Shown: positions 54,891 to 64,000 of the stretch, piece by piece
How positions within the stretch are numbered: the first letter of the stretch is position 1
How the letters are laid out: each line of letters opens with the position of its first letter
Source: Clytia hemisphaerica
Taxonomy: Eukaryota > Cnidaria > Hydrozoa > Leptothecata > Clytiidae
Direction: 5' to 3'
Assembly (NCBI GenBank): GCA_902728285.1
Contig: CACVBU010000910.1
Location: 1,558,080-1,622,079, forward strand
Length of the DNA stretch: 64,000 bases
Notes under the pieces: generated by a model
Database searches by the model: none
What the model saw: the letters and a program-made list of their open reading frames with translations, nothing else
What the model was told of the DNA's origin: nothing
Made by a program: the position numbers and the translations under genes

Positions 54891-56480
54891 GTGGAGAGGG
54901 ATAACACCTTGTCTGTTTGTCATTGGAATCTAAATAGCGTTTGGGTTGGTAACTTTGCGAAGATTGCTCAAATCACAGCTTTTTTAAATGTTCATAAGTT
55001 TGATATTTTTTGTGTTGGTGAATCCTTTCTCGATTCTTCTATCGAGACGGACGATCTAAGGCTAAAGATTGATAACTATGAACTCCTTAGATCCGACCAC
55101 CCTTCAAATTCTAAAATGGGTGGAGTGTGCCTATATCGCAGAGTTGGTATCTCTGTTGAGGAAAGACCTGATCTGTCCTCTCTTGATGAGTGTCTTGTTT
55201 GCGAAGTTAATTCTGGTACTAAAAAACTTTTTCTTTGTCTTCTCTATCGTTCCCCAAGTCAAGATGCGGATGAATTCGCAGACTTTAAGCATAAATGGGA
55301 GGAGACAATAATAAATATAAGCAACATTTCTTCTGCTGGCTCGATTCTACTTGGTGATTTCAATGGGAGGAATTCGGAATGGTGGGCTGGAGATGCAACA
55401 AATTCCCAAGGTGAGGACATTAGCGATATTGCCTTACAGCATGGTTTACATCAACTTATTGACGAGCCGACTCACTTTCGTCCCGACTGTTCACCTTCTT
55501 GCATAGATCTTATTTTTACAGCTTCCCAGGCTCTTGTTTTTGACTCCGGGGTTTTTCCTTCGCTCCATGCCTGTTGCCACCACCAGATAACCTTTGTAAA
55601 ACTTAATTTTCAGGTTAAATTCCGTCCAGCATACAAACGAAAAATTTGGGATTTTACTAGGGCTGATGAGAGGGGAATCATGCTTGCTCTAAATGCCATT
55701 GAGTGGGATACTTCTTTTCAAGGTCTAAATGTGGATGAGCGTGTTGCCCTTCTTTCTGAATATATTATAAACATTTTTTCCAATTTCGTTCCCAATAAAA
55801 TAATTACAATCAGGGATAAGGATGCCTTGTGGATGACTCCTGAGCTGAAACAAATGCTCCTCGACAAAGCTAAAATTTATCGCCGGTGGAAAAAGCGGGG
55901 GGATCCCTTGGATAAACAGCCACTCGATGACATCTCCAGAAGATCTAGACTGGCTATCAAAGAAGCCAAGGAAAACTATTTTACTCGTCTTGGCAATTCC
56001 CTTAACGATCCGAACATTGGAAGTAAGAAATACTGGTCTACCCTTAAACAATTCTTAGGCATGCGCAAAACACCAAAAATCCCACCCATACGTGATAACA
56101 GAGACATCCTCGTATCTGATGTTTCTGAGAAAGCCAGCATCCTTAATTCTTTTTTCGCCGAACAATGCTCTCTTATTGAAACTGGCAGTGTTCTGCCAGC
56201 TGAACAATTCCTTACCGACCTGAGGTTGGAAAACTTAGAATTTGACGAAGATAAGATTGAGTCTTTAATAAAATCTTTAAACATAAACAAGGCTCATGGA
56301 TAGGACAATATTTCTACACGTATGGTTAGGATTTGCGGTAAATCTCTAGCCAAACCTTTGTGCAGTATTTTCAATCTTTCAATTCACTTAGGTATCTTCC
56401 CTTCCCAATGGAAGAAAGGCAATGTTGTTCCTGTTTATAAAAAGGGGGACAAAAGCATTGCTAAAAACTACAGACCAGTG

Positions 56481-56781
56481 CCCGGGGGGGGGGGTACTAC
56501 CCTTGTCGACCGACGGGGGTGCTCCGCTGACGTTCGAAAAATGGACCCTACGTGGGACTCGAAATTTGCGAAAAAAGTGACCCTGAATGGGACTGAAATT
56601 CCAAAATTTTCTCAAATTTTCTACTTTTTCCCCAAATTTTCCAAAAATAGGCACCCTACGGGAGACTGATTTTTCTATTTTGGTGTTTTTGCGACCCTAC
56701 CTGGGACTCGTGGAGGTCAAAAAAGGTACCCTGACCAGCGGAGCATCCCCGTAACCCATCTTGCCCTAGTACCCCCCCGGG
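56481..56781. mobile_element. hAT-like MITE inserted in the LINE reverse transcriptase
   Basis: Flanked by 8-bp duplications GACCAGTG (56473-56480 and 56782-56789). The termini CCCGGGGGGG..TACTA and TAGTACCCCCCCGG are inverted. The interior has GACCCTACGTGGGACTCG-like repeats. Related short copies occur near 63,665. Confidence 0.8.
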
Positions 56782-58724
56782 GACCAGTGTCTCTTCTTCC
56801 AGTGTCTCTTCTTCCAGTGTTTAGCAAATTATTTGAAAAGTGCATTTATGAAGTACTTTACAATTATTTTGCAAGCAACAATCTTTTTACTTCGTGCCAG
56901 TCAGGTTTTCGGGAGGGTGATTCTTGTGTCTCTCAGTTGTTGTCCATAACGCATGACATCTTTACAGGGTTTGACACTGATCCACCTTCGGACACGAGGG
57001 GAGTGTTTCTTGATATCTCAAAGGCATTTGATCGAGTCTGGCATGAGGGTTTCATTTACAAACTCCAATCCTATGGGGTAACTGGTCCTTTACTTTCCCT
57101 TTTGAGAAATTTTCTATCAGGTAGGTATCAGAGGGTTGTTTTGAATGGGAAAACCTCTGAGTGGAAACAAATCAAGGCAGGAGTTCCTCAAGGCTCAATT
57201 CTTGGTCCTTTGTTTTTTTCTAATCTACATCAACGACCTTCCCAACAATCTCGAGACCAAGGCTAAAATCTTCGCTGATGACACGTCTTTATTTTCATTA
57301 GTGATTGACCAACTTTTGAGCAGTGAGGAATTAAACAGAGATCTTGCAAGAATAAGTGAGTGGGCTCGTCAATGGAATATGTCTTTTAATCCTGATCCCA
57401 CAAAACAAGCTGTGGAAGTTTACTTTTCCAAAAGGCTCTTACCAGCTGATGCTCCTGTTTTATATTTCAATAATACTGACATAAGAACTAGTGAATGTCA
57501 GAAGCACCTAGGTCTTATCTTGGATTCCAAACTCTCATTCAGTCACCACTTAGACGAAAAAATAAAAAAGGCCAACAAAGGTATTGGCCTCATTAACAAA
57601 CTTCGCAAACATGTACCAAGAAAATCTCTGCTTACTTTATACAAATCTTACATTAGACCACATTTAGACTATGGGGATATTATATACGACCATCCTGGAA
57701 ATTCGACTTTTGTTCGTAAGCTTGAATCCATCCAATATAATGCTTGCCTTGCTATAACTCGCTGCTTTCGTGGAACGTCTCAAGAAAAACTTTATTCTGA
57801 ACTTGGTCTCGAGAGTCTTGCTGATCGTCGATTTAGTAGAAGAATGGTCTTCTTCTACAAAATTTTAAACAATTTAGCCCCCTCTTATTTACGTAACTAC
57901 TTACCAGCAAGACTTGCGGCACCGGGTAATCTAAGAACAAGAAATCCTATTTATCAACTTAATATTCGAACTGAGCGTTTCCGAAATTCTTTTTATCTAT
58001 ACTGCATAACACAGTGGAATATTCTGGCTGGTCGTATAAGAGATATGCCTTCAGTATCGACCTTCAAAAAAGCAATCCTTGAGTTTCTAAGGCCCAAACT
58101 TTCTCCTGTTTTTGGAGCTCGTGACAACCAGGGTGTGATCCTTCTCAATCGTCTTCGAGTAGGATTTAGTCACCTCAATGAACATAAATTTAGACACGGT
58201 TTTCGTGACACCTTAGATCCATTTTGTGCGTGTAGAACAAATTCCATCGAAAACTCTCAACACTTTCTTTTGCACTGCTCTATTTACTCTCAGGCAAGAC
58301 ATCTTTTGTTCAACAAACTTCTGAACCAAGACATAAATATTTATCCACTAAGCCCTCCTAAACTCTTCAACCTTTTGTTGTACGGTGATCCAGAATTACC
58401 TTTCAACATAAATAACATAATAATTAATCTTGTCATTGAATTTATTCTCGACTCTGAAAGGTTTAGTGGTGCCTTATTTTAGTTTAATGATCTTCTTACA
58501 CAGCTCTAATATTTTTTAATATTTTTGTTTATCCTTTTAGTGATGGTTTTCCCTTTAAGTTTTTTTTCTTTCTTTTATTCAATAGCTTAGTACCCTTGGC
58601 GATATCACTTAGTGCCTTGCGGGGGGAGGAGCTATTTATTTTTTCTGTGTTTGTTTTTGTAAGTAGTATATGTTCGTAAGTGTAATGTAGTTTCTCAAAT
58701 CATATAAAAAAAAAAAAAAAAAAA

Positions 58725-58733
58725 GACATAATT
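58725..58733. repeat. LINE target-site duplication, right copy
   Basis: GACATAATT immediately after the A tail; identical to 53449-53457. Confidence 0.8.
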
Positions 58734-58889
58734 GAAGTTCTCATTTTAAGCTTGTACTATTTGTTAGTAACGCACTTTGTAATAACGCCACACTTTTTAA
58801 TACCTAACACACATGTCTTCAGCGACATGCTGATATATTGTTAAGAGACAAAGAGAAGCTATCAAAATGTTAGAAACTCTACAGCACTA

Positions 58890-59123
58890 CTCTCGGGTAC
58901 CTAATAACCGGGGGGGGTTTGGAATAAAAATGTCCTGGGTGGGAAATTTTCGAAAAGGAGGTTAATACAGCAGAATCAGGGCAAAAGAGGGAACTTTTAA
59001 AAATAAATTTCTCAAAAGTCAACAAGCGGGGGGGGGGGGGGGGTTGGAATAAGAATGTCCTGGGTGGAAAATTTTCGAAAAATTAATTAGCGGGCCTCCC
59101 CCCGCCTTTTAGGTACCCGAGAG
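58890..59123. mobile_element. CTCTCGGGTACC-family MITE, copy 3 (234 bp)
   Basis: TA flanks at 58888-58889 and 59124-59125. Inverted termini CTCTCGGGTACC/GGTACCCGAGAG. Very similar to the copy at 12,823, including the G run and the GAATAAGAATGTCCTGG segment. Confidence 0.8.
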
Positions 59124-59125
59124 TA

Positions 59126-60480
59126 ATCGCTCTGCATGTAGAACAAATTTTCTCTGCCCACATTATTTTGCCCACCCTGTAAACGAAGAGCTTGTATTTC
59201 CATATTGATAATCAATAAATCATTACTTTATTCTTGAAGTTCACTTTCGTTCAGCTTCTTTGGGAGCTTAAGTGTGTCTCTATTCCAAAAGAAATCTTTT
59301 CGAGCTGATACCCTATTCTTACCGTTTTGACCTTAATGGTTTTGTTTTTAGATAAGAGTGATATCGTTTGCTTACTCATCACTTTTAATTCACAAGCTTT
59401 TTCATATTGGATTGACACGGATGTGGAGCGAGACTGGTCAGAAAAACGAAAAGAAAAATATTTTGTTGCTTATATCAGCATATAATATAATATAATAGGC
59501 AGACACTGTCCTGATATGTGTCTCACGAGTATGAAACAGGAACACTTATGTAAAAATAAAACCTTTAAGTAATTTCCCTTAAATTCTACCGTTCCAGACG
59601 GAAGGTTTGCTTTAAATTGTTCTTACTTTTTGGAATTTTTGAGCCTGATTTTTCTTATGATTTATACCTTTTTTCCATCAATTCCTTCAGTTTTTATATC
59701 AAAAAAGTTAGAGAAAGAAACACAATCAAGAAAAAAAATTATTTTGCTCGAAATAGGAAAAATCAGGATAAAGTGATGTTGGAGTCGAAATAGCGAGGGT
59801 AGTTAAGATTCGTTCATAGTTATTTTTAAAAGTAGGCAGTGTCAAGAAAAGGAATATGATTTATTTATGACAGTTCTAAAGCCTAGAGCCTACCCAAATA
59901 ATAATTAAGAACTAAACGGCTGTTAAAGGCCTCAAGTTTTCTCTTTTTGTGTAGGTAGCAAGGAAACAAATAAAGTCCAAAAGTTTGACACATTTGTCTA
60001 CAGTGCAAAACATAGTGTGAGTTGCTGATAAACAAATGTAAAAATGAAACAAAACTTTTTGCCTTTATAAGTAGGAGTGGGCTATAAGTAGGTGTTTTTC
60101 CAAATTAACACGAACCGGTTTTTTTTTCTCCTTAGCATTTATCTCGACAGGAATGAACAATAAAAATTTGTCTAAAGTCAATAAAGAAATGTTCTGGGCC
60201 ATTTTCCACACCTACCCCACCCGATTTTTGAATTTTCTCGCATTTTGTCAGTCCTTCGAGTTCTATTGCAACAACTTTTATAGATCAAAAACAAACTTAT
60301 TTTTGATATAAAATGATTCTGTATCAAATATTATAGTCTTCTTTTGTTAATTGAGAGCACTAACAATAGAAATGGGAATAAATAAATTCCCAAAGTCAGC
60401 TTGACCAGTTTATCCTGCATGAGCAGCAATCGGAGTAGGACTTCAATGTAAGCGTGAATATTGGCTCGATAATCCCAATT
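59126..60480. other. Intergenic, no gene recognised
   Basis: AT-rich and without convincing frames, inverted termini or tandem repeats. Confidence 0.45.
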
Positions 60481-60539
60481 CATCAGTAGCTCGCGCCACT
60501 CAGATCAATTTTCTTAACTCAAAGGAGAGAGTCAATCTC

Positions 60540-61515
60540 CCCACTAACAATCTTAATTGAGAAAGATACCTCGCAAAATTTGGGTATCTTGCTTCACTTT
60601 CTGCAGCGCATTCGAATAAGCAATTCACAGGAAAAAGGATTAGGGACGATCTAATCTTGTCTGATGTAATGGAAGAAAGAGCAGTTGAGAAATCTACTAT
60701 TAAAACCATGAAGCTTCTTGATGTCATGGAGGCTGTCCAAAAAAAGCAAGATCAAATGATTTTATCGATAAACTTCTAGCGAAATGCAAGCAACATCAAG
60801 GTCCATTTACGTCCGTAAGCGAATTAATGGCACTAGTAAAGCAAAAAACCCCAGAATTGAAATCTTTCTTGAGACAGGTCTATCACTTTGTTTATTCTCT
60901 TTTCCCATGGCTTATTTTTTCTTCTCGTGAAAATAGAGTGTATCTATCCATGTTTTCTCTAGGAAGTTCAATATCTTCAGTGAAATTTTTTCACAGTGAT
61001 GACCTCCTAAAATCAAAGAATCTCTCCAGTGAAAATGAATGTTATAGCATTTTTCTACAAGATTTTCATCTTTTTCTTAATCAACGCATGACGGACTCTC
61101 GTGACGCTGAAGCTTGCCCGCACCTTTACAAAGTGAATTAAGCTCTCCGAAGAAGATATAATTGCTGTTTCCTACTAAAGAGGAAATCATGAATTTGCTC
61201 CATGAGAAACAATCAGCTGGTGAAAGTAATGAAAAACAAAATTACGAAGACGACCAGAAACTTATCCCCAGCCAACCGGTCGCCGTAATCTAGGACAAGA
61301 AAGCCAAAAAGGAATGGTATATTGGGTTTTTTCTAGATAAAAATGAAGACGGGACTTTTAGAATTGATCACTTGCAAAAGAGGACTACACGATCATTTTC
61401 AAACTGGGTACGGTCGAGTGGCTACGACGATATCCAGGACAAAGCAGAAGTACAAATTCTACCTATAATTTCGGGGACTGGAATTTTTCATCAACGAAAC
61501 CAATGTTTGTTTTAA
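60540..61515 (+). pseudogene. Degenerate coding region, possibly transposon-derived
   Basis: Plus-strand frames of coding-like composition appear in pieces. About 60,620-60,780 is a charged helical stretch (VMEERAVEKSTIKTMKLL). About 60,775-60,880 reads LLAKCKQHQGPFTSVSEL and then PELKSFLRQ. About 61,150-61,515 is open except for one TAG near 61,291 and contains KKEWYIGFFLDKNEDGTF and RIDHLQKR before a stop. I cannot name the family. The pieces look like one decayed gene whose C-terminal part is a small conserved domain, such as those found near DNA transposons of invertebrates. Frame changes and the stop argue against function. Confidence 0.45.
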
Positions 61516-61519
61516 CTAA

Positions 61520-62353
61520 CGTTTCAGAAATTCAAAAGACATTTAACCATATTATTTCAAATCTTTTTGAGTCAAAATTTTCGTTAAAATTTCGTTTTGT
61601 TATGAGTTATGCATGTAAATTCATATTTTGAGAAATTTTTGAACAAATTTTAACATTTTAGAACATTTTTTAAAACGTGTATGTCCCTTGTGTTTTGAAA
61701 ATATGTTATCATTTGTGTTTTACTGTTAAAGGTAAATGTGTAGTTATTGTCAATAATTTTGAGAAATAAAATTTGTGATTTTCACCCTTCCTTACAAAAG
61801 TAGCCAGCACATTTTTTCTTTTCTATTCTTTTGAAAAAAACTTTCATTTCTTACCGAGATAGGTGTTAAGGCACCTAAAAAAATCCGGTGAGATCTTAAA
61901 ATGTTTACTTTTTCACTTCTACGTGGTAGTACAAGTATTTAGTGAAAAATAGGTATCATAATATAGGAATTTAAAATCTTTTTTTAACAAGTTTACAGTA
62001 GACTATTTATTTGTGGTTTAGGTCTAGCAGTTCTGATCTTTATTTCTAAATAAAAGCTAAAAAACTGCCGTCAAATTTCTTTTACGATCCATTATTTGTA
62101 ACAGGATTTCGGGATTTTTCCGAAAATTTAACGTAGTTTCGGCATTTACGACCCTCGGATGCCCCCACACAAAGTTTTCAAATATTGCCAGAATGTTCAT
62201 ATTTTTTAAGAAAAATGTCTTGCGTGCTCTTATAAAACTTTTTTTCTGTGTAAATAAATCGGATGTCTACAGTTTACCACTTTCTTCAATCCATTTCGAT
62301 CTTTACTCCTGAAATTATTAATCGCCCAGCCTTTCAAAATTATAAGACTATTA
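61520..62353. other. Intergenic, no gene recognised
   Basis: AT-rich sequence; no exon-like or repeat structure identified. Confidence 0.4.
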
Positions 62354-62728
62354 CATGTTTTTTTTTATAAGCAAGTGTATGCCCCTTGGTCAGGCTCGTG
62401 TATGCTTAAGTTCTCAAAGCATCCAGGCATAGTTTATGCTTATTATATGCTTAAGAATCATGCTTATGATTCACCCCGAGCCAAAGTTTTTAATGAAATT
62501 TCAGAAATTTTGTAAAATTTTGTTCAGATTTTGGGAGCAGTGGAATGTTAGCTAGCTGTGGAATGTCTTATTTTTTACTTGAACTCTATCAAACCTTTTT
62601 AAACAGATAAAAATGACCACTTGAAAAATATTTTAGGCTGACATATATGCTCATGTTATGCTTAGGAATTCTGCAAATCTGAGCCTTCATATGCTTATAA
62701 GCGTTATGCTTAAAAAAACAAAAACATG
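62354..62728. mobile_element. TA-flanked MITE rich in ATGCTTA (375 bp)
   Basis: TA at 62352-62353 and 62729-62730. Termini CATGTTTTTTTTTATAAGCA and the approximate complement at the right. ATGCTTA occurs many times in both orientations in the outer thirds. Confidence 0.65.
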
Positions 62729-63094
62729 TAGGTCAAAAATTATAAGGTCATAAAATGTACCCTTTCAGTCCTAGACATCTCTAAAGCGGGACGCAAGACT
62801 CCATAAGTGATTTGATTTTTTTTAAGTGCAAATATGCTCTTGGAAAGGGTTAAGCGAAAAAATAAAAATTAAGAAATTCCCAAATCGACTGAGGACGCTG
62901 CCAAAACATATTTCCAATGCTCAGAACCCGAAATTAAGACATTTTATTTTTTTTAAAAGTCGTCTTTAACAAAATTTCTGGTTTTATCGTATGTTAATTT
63001 CAAGTTCTTTCAGGGTCCAAATGTTAATGTCTTGCCGGTAACATACCATAAGCCTGCTTCCACACCAGAGATTAAGAAAATACTTCTAGTACAC

Positions 63095-63360
63095 CCCTGT
63101 CTCAGTGCCCCGGTGGAACCTTTTCCCTCAGTGGGGATGAAAATTTATATCGAAATCCCATAGAAAATCTATTGTTTCCAGCTCAAAAATTCCAGTGGGG
63201 ATGGTTTTGGAGTCCAATTTTTTCCATTCAATTTTCAATGGGGATAGAATCATAGGGCAATTTCCCAGTGGGGTTGAAAATGTAGGGTATTTTTCTTCCG
63301 TGGACGATTTTTTGGCCTATTTTGCCAACGGGGCGGGGGTCCACTGGGCCTAGTAGAGCA
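63095..63360. repeat. Repeat region with CAGTGGGGATG motifs
   Basis: Five or more copies of CAGTGGGG(A/T)T followed by a short A/T-rich spacer; the ends have imperfectly complementary GTGG/CCAC sequence. Probably a short DNA element with subterminal repeats. Confidence 0.4.
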
Positions 63361-63667
63361 ATCGATTAAAAAGATATCTTGGTAGCTATAACAATTTAGG
63401 TTTTTCTGAGTCAGACTGTTTTTATCTTTGAGAGTATATATAGCAGACCATCTTGGTGATCTCTGGGAGACCTTTTTGCTATAAAATGACTCTAATCCTC
63501 CTTAAATAAGATATCCTTGTTGAAAAACTGACAGAAACCGAAAAAAATAGTTTTTTTTGTCTTTGTAATAATTCTGAAAAATCTGTTTAGAATGTGTCGA
63601 GGCAAAAGTGTATGTCAAACTATATGTCTGTTAAATTTTGGCCAAATAACCCCAATGTGTGGGCCAC

Positions 63668-63794
63668 CCGGGGGTACTAGGGTTGTGACGGGGTGTGACG
63701 ACTTTTGATGAGACTTTGGAAGTCCAAAAACGGTACCCTTAAGGGCGGCACATAGCCGTACCCTCCATTTGTTTAAGTACCCGATCCCGGGCCA
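63668..63794. mobile_element. Short G/C-ended MITE related to the one in the LINE
   Basis: Starts CCCGGGGGTACTAGGG and ends AAGTACCCGATCCCGG, with GGGCCA on both sides. The interior has AAGGGCGGCACA like the family at 18,790. About 127 bp, so an internally deleted copy. Confidence 0.5.
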
Positions 63795-64000
63795 AATACA
63801 ATGGATCTGTCTCTATAGCTAAAGCACGGAGATGGAAGGGAAACGCGCATTTTAGGAACATTCTAGTGTAAAATAAAACACGTGTGATTAGCTAGTAATC
63901 ACATAAAACTCGTACAATTCAAAAATTGCACTCGTGATTTTTTTTTTCGAATTTTATAACAAAAAAATTACACGTCCAATTGTTCTCGAATTGCACTCGT

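Larger units (their letters stand above)
54683..58482 (+). pseudogene. LINE ORF2: 2A-like motif, endonuclease and reverse transcriptase, multiply broken
   Basis: ATG 54683 opens a very hydrophobic leader of about 60 residues. After an extra G in a G run it continues as GDIESNPGP (54864-54890), a 2A-type motif. The APE-like endonuclease follows (SVCHWNLNSV, GESFLDSSI, SDHPSNSKMGGVCLY, LLGDFNGRNSEWW, CIDLIFTA). A TAG at 56301 precedes the reverse transcriptase. That domain is interrupted by the MITE at 56481-56781 after KNYRPV. It resumes with SKLFEKCIYE and SGFREGDS, a DISKAFDRVWH block and AGVPQGSILGP, then FADDTSLF (57271 on) after an extra T at about 57,220. The C-terminus has CACRT...HFLLHC typical of CR1/L2-like elements. 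Stop at 58482. Single-base changes sit in homopolymers; the TAG and MITE are independent damage. Confidence 0.8.
53458..58724 (+). mobile_element. Full-length CR1/L2-like LINE, inactivated
   Basis: 5.27 kb between two copies of GACATAATT, ending in a 19-A tail (58706-58724). Has an L1-like ORF1, then ORF2 with a 2A-like motif, an APE-type endonuclease, a reverse transcriptase (FADD motif) and a C-terminal Cys/His region. It is disabled by an in-frame TAG at 56301, a MITE insertion at 56481-56781 and single-base frameshifts in homopolymers. The intact ends and target duplication show it arrived as a full-length copy. Confidence 0.85.

Overview
The window is nuclear DNA of an animal, most likely a non-bilaterian invertebrate; a cnidarian is my best guess, not a proof. 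The DNA is AT-rich. Genes are split by canonical GT-AG introns into short exons. Gene families are animal ones (TRAF-type RING/zinc finger, HEPN). Most of the sequence is transposable-element debris.

Layout. 1-1.3 kb: two head-to-tail non-autonomous Helitrons, then a CGTT microsatellite and diverged repeats. 4.97-5.66 kb (minus): a terminal exon with a DZIP3-like HEPN domain. 6.8-8.1 kb: piggyBac-like and mariner-like short elements. 8.86-17.89 kb (plus): a multi-exon coiled-coil gene, possibly CSPP1-like, whose introns hold several MITEs, including two 627-bp MITEs forming one giant palindrome at 13.9-15.2 kb. 19.29-21.93 kb (plus): a six-exon TRAF-type RING/zinc-finger/coiled-coil gene without a MATH domain. 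22.7-24.1 kb: two MITEs. 24.43 kb: the 3' end of another Helitron.

The most remarkable region is 24.58-48.7 kb. Two nearly identical 7.6-7.8 kb units (U1, U2) lie head to tail, followed by a diverged third unit (U3). Each carries a gene for a tyrosine recombinase with an N-terminal C2H2 finger, a complete R-K-HxxR-H-Y catalytic set and a C-terminal Myb/SANT-like domain. Upstream, U1 and U2 have 48-bp palindromic iterons and an AT-rich tract. Downstream of the recombinase lies an inverted pair of tandem-repeat arrays: about 200-bp units in U1/U2, and 113-bp and 110-bp satellites facing each other in U3. A second small ORF sits at the right end of U1/U2 on the minus strand, and another follows the recombinase in U3. 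U1 recombinase has a 1-nt frameshift, U2 is open (657 aa), and U3 has a 1-nt frameshift and a likely 260-bp intron. I read this as a Crypton-like element family that integrates next to itself at a fixed boundary, but the family assignment and the mechanism are inferences.

48.8-64 kb: more MITEs, a complete 345-bp mini-Helitron, two tRNA-like SINE candidates, a piggyBac-like MITE, and a full-length but dead CR1/L2-like LINE (53,458-58,724). The LINE has a 9-bp target duplication, a poly(A) tail, a 2A-like peptide motif at the front of ORF2, a nonsense codon, and a hAT-like MITE inserted in the reverse transcriptase. After it come a degenerate coding region near 60.5-61.5 kb and further short repeats. 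No rRNA gene, functional tRNA gene or CRISPR array was seen.
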